Source: Bacteroidia bacterium (GTDB lineage Bacteria; Bacteroidota; Bacteroidia; J057). Taken from it: a stretch of DNA of 64,000 nt. Numbering within the stretch: position 1 is the first letter of the stretch; every line of letters starts with the position of its first letter. A model generated the notes under the pieces. That model was not told where the DNA came from. It ran no database searches and saw nothing but the letters and a program-made list of their open reading frames with translations. The stretch lies in the NCBI GenBank assembly GCA_041391665.1, contig JAWKNO010000001.1, forward strand, positions 496,001 to 560,000. Reading direction: 5' to 3'. Shown here one piece after another: positions 52,489 through 61,681 of the stretch. The translations under genes were made by a program, and so were the position numbers.

Positions 52489-54300
52489 ATGCGCTACATC
52501 GCCCTCACCATCGTCATTCTTGTGGCCCTGACAAGCTGCCAGTCCCCCGCACCTTCTTACGAAGTCCGCCAGTGGGAAAAACTCACGATTTCCTTCACCG
52601 GACCTCATACTTCCGAGCAATCCGATGCCAATCCCTTCCTCGACTACCGCCTGGTGGTTCGTTTTGCGCAGGGAGACAAGGTCTATGAAGTGCCCGGCTT
52701 TTACGCTGCGGATGGGAATGCCGCTGAAACCAGCGACAGCACCGGTGCTGTCTGGCAGGTGCGATTTCGCCCTGATGCGCCGGGAGACTGGTCTTACGAA
52801 GTCTCCTTTCGGCAGGGGAAAAATATTGCAGTCTCCGATGACCCGCAGGCAGGCCAATCCGTCGCCTTCGACGGCCAGAAAGGGCGTATCCACGTATTGC
52901 CCGCAGCTGAAAGCGCAGAAGGCAAAATCCGCCGCGTGCCGGGGCATTACCTCCAATACGCCGGATCGGGGCGGTACTTCCTGAAAGGCGGAGCCGACAG
53001 TCCTGAAAATTTTCTGGCTTACACCGATTTTGACGGTACATTTCGGGCCGAAATGGCCGAAGGAAGAGAGGGCGAAGCCAATCCCCGCGATGTACTCCAC
53101 CACTATGAACCCCATTTACAGGACTGGAAAGACGGCGACCCAACCTGGCAGGGAGGAAAAGGCAAAACAATGATCGGGGCGCTTAATTATCTCGCATCCA
53201 AAGGCATGAACTCGGTCTATTTCCTCACCATGAATATCGGCGGCGATGGAAAAGACGTATGGCCTTATACTGCTTATGGCGAAAGGCTGCGCTTTGATTG
53301 CAGCAAACTCGACCAGTGGGAAATCGTCTTCGACCATATGGATCACCTGGGCCTTATGCTCCATGTGGTAACACAGGAAACGGAAAACGAAAAACTGCTC
53401 GACGATGGCGATACCGGCCTTGAACGAAAACTCTACTATCGCGAACTCATCGCCCGCTTTGGCCACCATCTGGGCGTAACCTGGAATATGGGCGAGGAAA
53501 ATGGCCCTGCCAGTTTTTCCCCCAACGGGCAGAGCCACGAACAGCGGCAGGCGATGGTGGCTTATATGAAAAAGACCGATCCCTGGGATAATCTCGTCGT
53601 CATCCACACGCATTCAAACGACAGCCTCCGGCATGCGCAGTTTACCCCCCTTTTGGGCGATCCCAATATGGACGGCCCTTCCATACAGGTGCATAATCCC
53701 GCACATACCCACGAAGAAACAAAACACTGGGTGTCAGAATCCGCAAAAGCCGGATTTCCCTGGGTTGTATGTCTGGACGAAATCGGCCCTGCCAACCGGG
53801 GCACGGACCCAGATGACCGCGAAGATAATAACCAGGCCGCTGTTCGCGCAGAAGTGCTCTGGGGCAATCTAATGGCCGGTGGGGCAGGGGTTGAGTGGTA
53901 TTTTGGTTACCTCAATCCGCACAATGATCTGGGCTGCGAAGACTGGCGGTCTCGTGACCGGATGTGGGACTATACCCGCCACGCGCTGACATTTTTCCAA
54001 CAGCAATTACCTTTTTCTGAAATGCAAAGTGCCGATGAAAAAGTAAGCGGAGAGAGAAACTATGTATTTGCGAAAGCCGGAGAAGTGTATGCCGTTTACC
54101 TGACAGAAGGCGGCACGGCCAATCTTGACCTTAGCGACCAACGCGGCACATTTTCTGTGCAGTGGTATGACCCACGCAATGGCGGAGAATTGCAAGTCGG
54201 AAGCCTCAGGGAAGTTTCCGGAGGGAGTATAGTTTCACTGGGGGAAGCATTGGCAGAATACGGGCAGGACTGGGTGGTATTGCTCCGTGTTTTGAAGTAA
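52489..54300 (+). CDS. DUF5060-domain glycoside hydrolase-like lipoprotein
   Basis: This 603-residue lipoprotein (lipobox VALTSC) has an N-terminal DUF5060 beta domain (about 22-125, EVRQWEKLTISFTGP) and a TIM-barrel-like central domain (about 165-500). The barrel contains the likely catalytic Glu region WNMGEENGPASF and a second acidic segment CLDEIGPANRG. The C-terminal beta domain (about 515-600) resembles the putative collagen-binding domain often fused to DUF4038/DUF5060 proteins. Family members are surface glycosidases of plant or algal polysaccharides. The substrate is not predictable. It follows the CHAP gene by 32 bases. Confidence 0.82.
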   Translation: MRYIALTIVILVALTSCQSPAPSYEVRQWEKLTISFTGPHTSEQSDANPFLDYRLVVRFAQGDKVYEVPGFYAADGNAAETSDSTGAVWQVRFRPDAPGDWSYEVSFRQGKNIAVSDDPQAGQSVAFDGQKGRIHVLPAAESAEGKIRRVPGHYLQYAGSGRYFLKGGADSPENFLAYTDFDGTFRAEMAEGREGEANPRDVLHHYEPHLQDWKDGDPTWQGGKGKTMIGALNYLASKGMNSVYFLTMNIGGDGKDVWPYTAYGERLRFDCSKLDQWEIVFDHMDHLGLMLHVVTQETENEKLLDDGDTGLERKLYYRELIARFGHHLGVTWNMGEENGPASFSPNGQSHEQRQAMVAYMKKTDPWDNLVVIHTHSNDSLRHAQFTPLLGDPNMDGPSIQVHNPAHTHEETKHWVSESAKAGFPWVVCLDEIGPANRGTDPDDREDNNQAAVRAEVLWGNLMAGGAGVEWYFGYLNPHNDLGCEDWRSRDRMWDYTRHALTFFQQQLPFSEMQSADEKVSGERNYVFAKAGEVYAVYLTEGGTANLDLSDQRGTFSVQWYDPRNGGELQVGSLREVSGGSIVSLGEALAEYGQDWVVLLRVLK

Positions 54301-54328
54301 AAAATATAAGGTAAAAGGGAAAAAATTA

Positions 54329-54736
54329 ATGACCCGCAACCGTTTTTACTATTTCTTGCTCATACTCATTACCATCGGGGCAGGGTTGTTGTCCCGGTCG
54401 AGGTTTATTCCCGAATGCATATATCCTTATCTGGGAGATGTGTTATATACGGTTATGTACTATTTTATTGCGGGATTTATGTTTCCGACAATGAAACCTA
54501 TAAAAGTAGCCATACTCAGTATGGGTTTTTGTTATGCGATAGAGTTTACGCAACTCTGTAAGGCAGACTGGATCATGGCGTTGAGGAGTTATAAGCTGGG
54601 CGGGCTGATATTGGGGTATGGATTCAGATGGAGCGATTTGGTGTGTTATGCTATTGGAGGATTTGGGGGGATGGCAATGGAAAAAATGTGCAGAAAATCT
54701 GTATATTTGTTTGAGCAAAAATCCGGAAATGAGTGA
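54329..54736 (+). CDS. DUF2809 membrane protein
   Basis: This 135-residue protein has four predicted membrane helices and the DUF2809 signatures GAGLLSRSRFIPECIYPYLG, CYAIEFTQL and LGYGFRWSDLVCYAIGG. The family has no known function. Its last eight bases overlap the start of the Rpn-family nuclease gene. Confidence 0.85.
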   Translation: MTRNRFYYFLLILITIGAGLLSRSRFIPECIYPYLGDVLYTVMYYFIAGFMFPTMKPIKVAILSMGFCYAIEFTQLCKADWIMALRSYKLGGLILGYGFRWSDLVCYAIGGFGGMAMEKMCRKSVYLFEQKSGNE

Positions 54737-55622
54737 GATAGCAGAGAAATATATAAACCCTTTTACAGACTTTGGATTTAAGAAATTATTTGGGGAGGAG
54801 CCAAACAAAGATTTGTTGCTGGACTTTCTCAACGAACTGCTCAAAGAGCAGGAGGGCCCAATTAAAGACCTGACCTATCTGAAGAATGAGCATATTGGGT
54901 CTCGGGATGCTGACCGTCGGGCTATTTTTGACTTATACTGCGAAAATGAACGAGGAGAAAAATTCATTGTCGAGTTGCAAAAATCCAAGCAGAACTTTTT
55001 CAAAGACCGGGCACTTTACTATTCGACTTTTCCGATTCGTGAACAGGCGAAAAAGGCTGACTGGAATTACGAACTTAAGTCTGTGTACACGATTGCGATT
55101 CTGGATTTTGTCTTTGAGGAGGATAAGTCAGAAATGGGAAAATACCGTTATGATGTAAAGCTGACGGATATAGAAACTTGCAAGGTTTTCTACGATAAAC
55201 TCACGTTTATATATCTGGAGATGCCCAAATTCCAGAAGAGTATAGATGAACTCGAAACCCGGTTTGATAAGTGGCTGTACGTGTTGAGAAACCTAAATCG
55301 CCTGGATCGGATCCCCGAAAAGTTGAGAGAAAAAATATTTGAGCGATTATTTGAAGTTGCTGAAATAGCTAAATTTAGCAGAGCGGAGTTATTGTCCTAT
55401 GAAGACAGTTTGAAATACTACCGGGATTTGAAAAACTCCTTAGACCTGGCAAGAGAAGAAGGGAAGATTGAGGGAAAAATTGAAGGGAAGATTGAGGGAA
55501 AGATGGAAGGAAAGATGGAGGTTGTGATAAAAGGCGCAGCAGAGGGCCTGTCTACAGAGGTGTTAGTCGTGTTAACCGGCCTTACTAAGGCTCAAATAGA
55601 AAAAATCCTTTCTGAGAGATAG
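54729..55622 (+). CDS. Rpn-family recombination-promoting nuclease / PD-(D/E)XK transposase-like protein
   Basis: This protein of 297 residues starts at ATG 54729 (MSEIAEKYINPFTDFGF). The N-terminal PD-(D/E)XK domain shows NPFTDFGFKKLFGEE, the catalytic Asp in RRAIFDLYCENE and the Glu-x-Gln in FIVELQKSK. Rpn proteins promote RecA-independent recombination and often expand in genomes. The C-terminus has a tandem 12-base repeat (about 55456-55520) translated as repeated EGKI/EGKM, a typical hypervariable spacer, then a short helical tail. No terminal inverted repeats flank it, so it is not annotated as an insertion sequence. Confidence 0.88.
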   Translation: MSEIAEKYINPFTDFGFKKLFGEEPNKDLLLDFLNELLKEQEGPIKDLTYLKNEHIGSRDADRRAIFDLYCENERGEKFIVELQKSKQNFFKDRALYYSTFPIREQAKKADWNYELKSVYTIAILDFVFEEDKSEMGKYRYDVKLTDIETCKVFYDKLTFIYLEMPKFQKSIDELETRFDKWLYVLRNLNRLDRIPEKLREKIFERLFEVAEIAKFSRAELLSYEDSLKYYRDLKNSLDLAREEGKIEGKIEGKIEGKMEGKMEVVIKGAAEGLSTEVLVVLTGLTKAQIEKILSER

Positions 55623-55638
55623 TTTCAGGAATTTTTCC

Positions 55639-55693
55639 TGCCGCTATTCATACCCACTATGACCCGCCCCTCATATAGGCGGCAATCCCTTTT
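55639..55693 (+). terminator. Terminator-like hairpins after the Rpn gene
   Basis: CAGGAA-TTT-TTCCTG (55626-55640) is followed by TGCCGCTAT (55639-55647) pairing with ATAGGCGGCA (55675-55684) with one bulge, then CCCTTTTT. Together they probably isolate the Rpn gene from the susC promoter. Confidence 0.5.
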
Positions 55694-55725
55694 TGGCAAA
55701 AAAGTTAAAAGTTCCTTCAAATCTT

Positions 55726-55756
55726 TTTGAAGATATGAATTATTAGTCTATAATTG
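55726..55756 (+). promoter_or_regulatory. Promoter of the sialic-acid SusCD operon
   Basis: A -33 element TTTG (55726-55729) is separated by exactly 19 bases from a -7 element TATAATTG (55749-55756), a one-mismatch fit to TAnnTTTG at the standard Bacteroidota spacing. The operator palindrome begins two bases later, over the expected transcription start. Confidence 0.65.
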
Positions 55757-55757
55757 C

Positions 55758-55774
55758 ATTATGTATAACATAAT
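55758..55774. promoter_or_regulatory. Predicted GntR-type operator upstream of susC
   Basis: ATTATGT-ATA-ACATAAT is a perfect 7-3-7 inverted repeat. Its core TATGTATAACATA differs by one base from TATGTATTACATA in front of the sialidase gene, and both begin two bases behind a -7 box. Binding there would block transcription start. Confidence 0.65.
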
Positions 55775-55812
55775 ACATATCAATATGCTCTTTCAACTTA
55801 ACAACATTTAGC

Positions 55813-58800
55813 ATGAAAAAAAGGTACTTAACTACCATCTTTTGGGTGTTGGGGTTGTTTTTTAGCCTGCCGCTTTCGAGTTCAGCGCAGGACAAAACAA
55901 TTACAATCACAGGAACAGTTGTTTCCGCTAGTGATAATGTTCCCTTACCGGCATCACGCATCATAATCAAGGGATCTTCAACCGGAGTATTGGCTGATTC
56001 TGAAGGAAAATACAGCATTGATGCAAATACTGGGGATATTTTGGTGTTTAGCTATTTGGGATTCATTTCGCAAGAAGCGACCGTTTTGACCTCATCCACT
56101 TTGAATATAGCGCTTGTTGAAAATGATGCTAAGCTTGATGAGGTTGTGATAACGGGTTATGGCAACCAATCGAGAGCGAAATTAACCACATCCGTATCAA
56201 AACTGAACCCCCGGATTTTGGAAACCTCGACGAGATCCAATGCAGGAACCGCGCTGCAAGGCACAATCGCAGGTCTGAGGGTTACAAATATTACGGGGCA
56301 GCCCGGCTCTACGCCGCAAATTATTTTGCGTGGTGGAACTAATTTTGATGGTACAGGATCTCCTTTGATTTTGGTAGATGGTATTCCAAGTTCATTTTAT
56401 GCCTTAAATTCAGACGATATTGAATCTATTGAAGTGTTAAAGGATGCCGCAGCAACGGCCATCTATGGAGCAAGATCTGCCAATGGGGTTATTTTGGTAA
56501 CCACTAAAACTGGCAAGGTTGGAAAATCTTCTATTAACTATAAGTTTAAATACAGCAGCAATAATGAAAGAAATGACCAGCAGTATGTTGATGCTGAAGA
56601 TTTTATCAACTACAACAGACAGGGGATTGCATGGTATCGGGAGGCGGCCAATCTGCCTAATCAATTTGGTGCTTTTTTAACTGGGTCGAATGCTGCCGGA
56701 ACGGGGAACAATACAACCAATTCTCCATTTACCACACAACTGTTGACGCCTGACAACCGATATTTGTTGAATCAACCCGGATGGCAGTCTATTCCTGATA
56801 TTTTAGATCCCAGTCAGGAAATCCTATTTTATAATAATACAAGTGTTGGTGATCGAATCTATCAAACCAGCACTACAAAAGATCATTATTTATCTTTTGA
56901 CGGAGGTAACGAAAATGGTTCTTATTATCTGGGATTAGGGTTTTTAGATAATGATGGATTGATTTTGGGTTCTGGTTTTAAAAGATACTCAGGTAAGTTT
57001 AGTGGGTCTTATAAGGTTACAGATCGGGTAAAAGTCAACTCAAATATCTTGTACTCGCATTCTAACTTAAATTTAAGTCCTTTGGGCGATGATGCAACCG
57101 TGTTCAGGAGGTTTCAAGGCCAGCCAAATACCTCAAGAACTTATGACAACAACCCTGATGGCACTTTATCAGATATTTATAGTACGGGCCAAAATCAAGG
57201 TTTTGGTAACCCTTTATACTACCAGGATAAGTTTGTCCGAGATAATTTAGAACAACGTCTGGCAGCTTCGGTTGGCCTTGACTGGGATATTCTTGACAAC
57301 TTAACCTTGTCGGTCGATGCAAGTCATTTTGCAATCAATAACCACAACTCTAGCTTTAATAAAGCCTATAGAAGGGGAAGTACTACAACTAATCCTCTGA
57401 TTACAGGCAGGGAGGCTTCCGTGAGTTTAGACAGAACCCTGAGAGAGCAGCTGACAGGTACCTTAAATTATAGAAAAGAAATCGGCAAGCATAATTTTAA
57501 TGTATTGGCTGGAACTGAATATTTTAAGGATAATTTTTTCACTACATCGGCGGGGACAAGAAATTCGCCAACAGATTTGATTACCACACTGAATGCAGGT
57601 GCCGAAGCGAATGGTATTCCTACAAGCTTTGAAACGGAATATATAATCGTTTCTACATTTGGCAGATTTTTGTATGATTTTGACAATAAATATCTACTGG
57701 GCTTTACCTTCAGAAATGATGGCTCGTCCCGACTGGGAAATAATAAGTTTGGCTTTTTCCCAGGCGTATCTTTTGGCTATAATCTGCACAATGAAAAATT
57801 CTTTCAGGAATCTTCTGTCAGCAAGGTAGTTTCAAAGATAAAACCACGGGTAAGCTATGGTGTAAATGGCAACCAGGATATATTAAGCAATTATGGTGTT
57901 TATGGAGCCTATGGAAGCCAGGGCGTTTATAATGGACAAACGGGTTATGCCAACTCCACACTGCCTACTTTGGGCCTGTTGTGGGAAAAAGCAACCACCT
58001 TTAACGTGGGACTAGACGTGTCATTTTTTAATGACAGACTTTCATTTATCACCGACATTTACTCAAGAGATATTAAGGATAAGCTGGCAAATCTTACCTT
58101 GCCCTATTACACTGGGTTTAGTAGTATATTGACGAATAACGGAAGCATTAGAAATAAGGGGATTGAGTTAGAGGTAAATGGGGATATAATCCGGAATAAC
58201 GATTTTACCTGGAGTGCTGGTGCCACCGTTACAAGAAATAGAAACTTCGTAACCAAACTTCCTGAAAATGATAATGAATTAAACCGGCAGGGAGGTTCGC
58301 TGATTTGGAACCCTGAGACGGGTAAAGAAGAATGGGTAGGCGGCCTGCAGGAAGGGCAACGCGTAGGTAGCGATCTTGTAGTTGCTTATATGCAAGAAGG
58401 TGTTTATGCCAACCAGGAAGCCGCGGATGCAGACAATGCAATTACTGATCAACTGGTGCCGGGATTTAGTGCAAATCAGCGTTGGGCAGGGGATGTGAAA
58501 TGGGCTGACATTAATAATGATGGCATTATCAATGACCTGGACAGAAAGGTAATCGGGCGTACTACGCCAGATTTGATAGGGGGCCTATTTACGAATCTGA
58601 GATACAAAGGCTTCAATTTATATGTTAAAACAGATTTTGCTACCGGGTATTTGGTTTGGAACCATATCAGAAATAAGTCTTACGCCCAAACGCAAGGAAA
58701 TTTAAATCAACCAGTAGAAGTGCTGGACTCCTGGACGCCAACCAATACTGATACAGACTGGCCGCGTTTTGTTTTTGTGAATGGTACAAAAAATGTTTGG

Positions 58801-59076
58801 AGAGGTAGTGAATCCACAGCTAGTTTGCAAACTCAGGGGAATAGCCAGTTCTGGGAAAAAGGAGATTATTTAGCATTAAGAGAAGTCTCCTTTAGCTATG
58901 ATGTTCCCTCAAAGTATTTTAAGGAAACCTTCAAAAACCTGAGTGTTTATGTAACCGGTAGCAATTTGCACTACTTTAAAAGTATGCGTGGTGATACCCC
59001 CGAAATTGGTGGTGTGCAATTTGGCGCTTTCCCTCTTCCCAAAACATTTACCGTAGGTGCAAACCTGACATTTTAA
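55813..59076 (+). CDS. SusC/RagA-family TonB-linked outer-membrane transporter (sialic-acid locus)
   Basis: This 1087-residue outer-membrane channel imports ligands captured by its SusD partner. It has a signal peptide (cleavage near SSSAQ), a carboxypeptidase-regulatory domain (about 29-105), the TonB-box-like EVVITGYG (110-117), and a plug domain (about 120-240; GTIAGLRVTN, IILRGGTNFDGTG, LILVDGIP, AATAIYGARSANGVILVTTK). The large beta-barrel follows, ending in an aromatic residue (FTVGANLTF) as outer-membrane barrels do. By context with lyase, sialidase and mutarotase, the cargo is probably sialic acid or a sialylated oligosaccharide. It has a dedicated promoter and operator. It is more AT-rich than the genes to its left. 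Confidence 0.93.
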   Translation: MKKRYLTTIFWVLGLFFSLPLSSSAQDKTITITGTVVSASDNVPLPASRIIIKGSSTGVLADSEGKYSIDANTGDILVFSYLGFISQEATVLTSSTLNIALVENDAKLDEVVITGYGNQSRAKLTTSVSKLNPRILETSTRSNAGTALQGTIAGLRVTNITGQPGSTPQIILRGGTNFDGTGSPLILVDGIPSSFYALNSDDIESIEVLKDAAATAIYGARSANGVILVTTKTGKVGKSSINYKFKYSSNNERNDQQYVDAEDFINYNRQGIAWYREAANLPNQFGAFLTGSNAAGTGNNTTNSPFTTQLLTPDNRYLLNQPGWQSIPDILDPSQEILFYNNTSVGDRIYQTSTTKDHYLSFDGGNENGSYYLGLGFLDNDGLILGSGFKRYSGKFSGSYKVTDRVKVNSNILYSHSNLNLSPLGDDATVFRRFQGQPNTSRTYDNNPDGTLSDIYSTGQNQGFGNPLYYQDKFVRDNLEQRLAASVGLDWDILDNLTLSVDASHFAINNHNSSFNKAYRRGSTTTNPLITGREASVSLDRTLREQLTGTLNYRKEIGKHNFNVLAGTEYFKDNFFTTSAGTRNSPTDLITTLNAGAEANGIPTSFETEYIIVSTFGRFLYDFDNKYLLGFTFRNDGSSRLGNNKFGFFPGVSFGYNLHNEKFFQESSVSKVVSKIKPRVSYGVNGNQDILSNYGVYGAYGSQGVYNGQTGYANSTLPTLGLLWEKATTFNVGLDVSFFNDRLSFITDIYSRDIKDKLANLTLPYYTGFSSILTNNGSIRNKGIELEVNGDIIRNNDFTWSAGATVTRNRNFVTKLPENDNELNRQGGSLIWNPETGKEEWVGGLQEGQRVGSDLVVAYMQEGVYANQEAADADNAITDQLVPGFSANQRWAGDVKWADINNDGIINDLDRKVIGRTTPDLIGGLFTNLRYKGFNLYVKTDFATGYLVWNHIRNKSYAQTQGNLNQPVEVLDSWTPTNTDTDWPRFVFVNGTKNVWRGSESTASLQTQGNSQFWEKGDYLALREVSFSYDVPSKYFKETFKNLSVYVTGSNLHYFKSMRGDTPEIGGVQFGAFPLPKTFTVGANLTF

Positions 59077-59087
59077 AGTTTAAAAAA

Positions 59088-60593
59088 ATGAAGAAATATC
59101 TATTTATTATAGTCGCTGCGGTTATCTTCAGTTCATGTGCAAATGAGCTTGATTTAGTAGCCCCTAGTGAATTGACAGCTTCTGGATTCTGGGATACCGA
59201 AGAAGGAGCCATAACTGCCCATACCGGCATGTATGCAAACTTAAGATCACAAGCAGGAAACTTTTGGTTGTTAGGTGAAATGAGGAGTGATATTTGGGGA
59301 GGCCGAACCTTCGAGTCCCCTTTTGATATCTCCTTGATAGAATCGAATATTACGGTCACCACCGCACCTTTTGGCGGGTGGGCAGGGTTATACACAAATA
59401 TTCACAGGATCAATGATTTTTTGGTAAATGTACCCAATGTGAGTTTTGTGAATGAAGGAGATAAAAACCATATGTTGGGTCAGGCCTATGGGTTAAGAGC
59501 GTTGTACTATTATACACTGTTAAAGACCTGGGGTGACGTGCCAATCATTTTGGAGCCTTTAACCACTATAGACCCCTCTGCATTAAGCAAAGCAAGATCC
59601 TCGCAAAGCGAAGTGATGAACTTAATAAAAGCAGATCTGGCTGCCTCTCTCAGTGCCTTTGGCTCAGATGAAAGTTTTTTTCAAGGTACCAGAATATATT
59701 GGTCGAAAGCCGCTACCCTCGCGCTTAAAGGAGATGTATACATCTGGTCCGGAAATCTGCTGGGAGGGGGGGCTGCCGATTTTGCGGAAGCAAAAGCCGC
59801 GCTGCAGGAAATTGCATCGCTGGGGATAAGCCTGGCACCAACTATCTCCGATTTGTGGGGGGTGGGAAAAGAGACAAACAATGAGTTTATTTTTGCTGTT
59901 CAATATAAACGAGATGAGGCTTCTAATGTCTACAATAGCCTGACCGGCAGGGCGTTGGAAATTAACCCTACGTATGATGATATGGGTGGCTCTATGGCCA
60001 GTTTTGTTATCGCCGGGGCTAACAGATATGGTCAATCCGAAAAAACCTTGTTGCTGCTGGATGACAATAACGACAGCCGTAAAGCGGCTACCTTTATTCG
60101 GTTGTATGTCGATGACAATGGCGGTGCCGGTTATCCTTCCTATAACGAACCTACCTATTTTGGCTCTGTGTTTAATAAGTTTTTAGGTCAGGTAATTGGT
60201 TCTGATCGCGTATTTGAAAATGACGTGCCTGTATATCGATATGCAGATGTACTCCTGCTTTTAGCTGAAGCTAAAAACCTTCTGGGTGAAGATCCCTCAG
60301 GAGAGATAAACGCGATAAGGGAAAGAGCTTATGGTGCAAATTATGATGTAGCCATACATGGGTATGTTAATGGCTCGCAAATAGAGAATGCCAACGCCAT
60401 TTTAGATGAGCGTTATAAGGAGTTTATTGGTGAGGGTAAACGCTGGTGGGATCTGAGAAGAGCGGGTAGTAGTTTTGTGATTGACAATATAAGCTTTCTA
60501 AACCCCGGCGATGAATATAAACTTCTATTACCCATTACAACCGATATGATTGGCAGAAATCCTGCGTTGGTTCAAACTCCCGGGTATAATTAA
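59088..60593 (+). CDS. SusD/RagB-family nutrient-binding lipoprotein
   Basis: This 501-residue surface lipoprotein (lipobox VIFSSC) caps the SusC channel and binds its ligand. TPR-like helices typical of SusD are visible, with the N-terminal motif FWDTEEGAITAHTGMYANL and LGQAYGLRALYYYTLLKTWG near 128-147. The C-terminal RagB/SusD segment has VYRYADVLLLLAEAKN, INAIRERAY, ILDERYKEFIGEGKRWWDLRR and LLPITTDMIGRNP. It starts 11 bases after susC. A strong hairpin follows the gene. Confidence 0.93.
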   Translation: MKKYLFIIVAAVIFSSCANELDLVAPSELTASGFWDTEEGAITAHTGMYANLRSQAGNFWLLGEMRSDIWGGRTFESPFDISLIESNITVTTAPFGGWAGLYTNIHRINDFLVNVPNVSFVNEGDKNHMLGQAYGLRALYYYTLLKTWGDVPIILEPLTTIDPSALSKARSSQSEVMNLIKADLAASLSAFGSDESFFQGTRIYWSKAATLALKGDVYIWSGNLLGGGAADFAEAKAALQEIASLGISLAPTISDLWGVGKETNNEFIFAVQYKRDEASNVYNSLTGRALEINPTYDDMGGSMASFVIAGANRYGQSEKTLLLLDDNNDSRKAATFIRLYVDDNGGAGYPSYNEPTYFGSVFNKFLGQVIGSDRVFENDVPVYRYADVLLLLAEAKNLLGEDPSGEINAIRERAYGANYDVAIHGYVNGSQIENANAILDERYKEFIGEGKRWWDLRRAGSSFVIDNISFLNPGDEYKLLLPITTDMIGRNPALVQTPGYN

Positions 60594-60603
60594 TTAAAGT
60601 CGT

Positions 60604-60693
60604 TGTGTTTGTAGCGTTAGAAAAAACATACGCTATCACACACCCTGTCAGAGGAGAGTTGAAGTTTCAACTCTCCTCAGCCTTTGCGTTTTT
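60604..60693 (+). terminator. Two hairpins between susD and nanA (partial terminator or attenuator)
   Basis: A first stem joins TAGCG and CGCTA around a 14-base loop (with flanking TGTG/CACA). A second, very strong stem is GAGGAGAGTTGA pairing with TCAACTCTCCTC (60651-60678), followed ten bases later by GTTTTT. It may end most susCD transcripts while letting some reach nanA, or may stabilise the susCD message. Confidence 0.6.
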
Positions 60694-60741
60694 AAAATAA
60701 CATCCATTTAGTCAATTGCGACGATCTTTAACATTACCATA

Positions 60742-61647
60742 TTGAGATTAAAACATTTAATCGCTGCCACCTACGCCCCAATGAAGAAAGATGCTTCATT
60801 GAATCCTGATATTATAGGAGCTTATGGCAATTTTCTGCAAAACAATAAAGTAGCAGGTGCTTTTATCAATGGATCTACCGGGGATTTTGCGTCATTGACC
60901 GTAGAAGAGCGCAAGCTCATCGTAGATGCCTGGTCCCAAAATAAGCCCGATGGTTTTCAAATCATAAACCATGTAGGGCATACCAGCCTGAACGTAGCAA
61001 TGGATTTGACTACCCACGCGGCCAATAAGGTGGATGCGATTGCTGCATTAGCGCCCTTTTATTTTAGACTGAACAGCATGGCGAAATTGGTCGAATATTG
61101 CGCGTCTATTGCTGCCTGCGCTCCTGATTTGCCATTCTATTACTACCATATTCCCGATTTATCAGGGGCAGATTTTCGTATGATTGATTTTATGGGTGTA
61201 GCTTCAAAGGTAATTCCCAATTTTGCAGGATTAAAATTTACCAAAAACAATTTAATCGATTATAAATACTGTCTTGATTTTCAAGATCAGGCTTATGATG
61301 TTCTTTTTGGTGTTGATGAAATTTTTATCTCAAGTTTGCCTTTAGGTGCTAAAGGATGGGTTGGCAGTACGTACAATCACCTGGCCCCTTTATATTATAA
61401 AATCAAGGAGTTGGTTGAACAGAGTGATCTTGAGCAGGCCGCTGCATTGCAGGCAAAAGCTATGCGGTTTGTTGACAGTTTAAACGCTAAAGGAGGTTTT
61501 AACGGCGTCGCTAAAGGTTATATGAAAATATTAGGTATCGATTGTGGACCCAGTCGGTTTCCCCACACGACATTGACCGATGAGGCATACCTGGAAATCA
61601 GCAAAGAACTCAATGCGATGGGCCTGTCTCCGTATATGTGTAAATAA
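60742..61647 (+). CDS. nanA: N-acetylneuraminate lyase (dihydrodipicolinate synthase superfamily)
   Basis: This 301-residue cytosolic aldolase splits N-acetylneuraminate into N-acetylmannosamine and pyruvate. The Schiff-base Lys165 in FAGLKFTKNN and the catalytic Tyr135 in FYYYHIPDLSG match the well-known positions of the family. NGSTGDFASLTVEER (43-57) binds the pyruvate carboxylate. The start appears to be TTG at 60742, since the first ATG (MKKDAS, residue 14) would remove the first beta strand LIAATYAPM. It follows the susD hairpins by about 50 bases and converges on the GntR gene with a 34-base gap. Confidence 0.92.
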   Translation: MRLKHLIAATYAPMKKDASLNPDIIGAYGNFLQNNKVAGAFINGSTGDFASLTVEERKLIVDAWSQNKPDGFQIINHVGHTSLNVAMDLTTHAANKVDAIAALAPFYFRLNSMAKLVEYCASIAACAPDLPFYYYHIPDLSGADFRMIDFMGVASKVIPNFAGLKFTKNNLIDYKYCLDFQDQAYDVLFGVDEIFISSLPLGAKGWVGSTYNHLAPLYYKIKELVEQSDLEQAAALQAKAMRFVDSLNAKGGFNGVAKGYMKILGIDCGPSRFPHTTLTDEAYLEISKELNAMGLSPYMCK

Positions 61648-61681
61648 AATCAAGGTTCTGCAAAAGAAAGCAGGGGTAAAA

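Noticed and set aside
54729..55622. Insertion sequence
   Set aside because: The Rpn-family protein is transposase-like, but I see no terminal inverted repeats or target duplications, and it overlaps the DUF2809 gene in an operon-like way.
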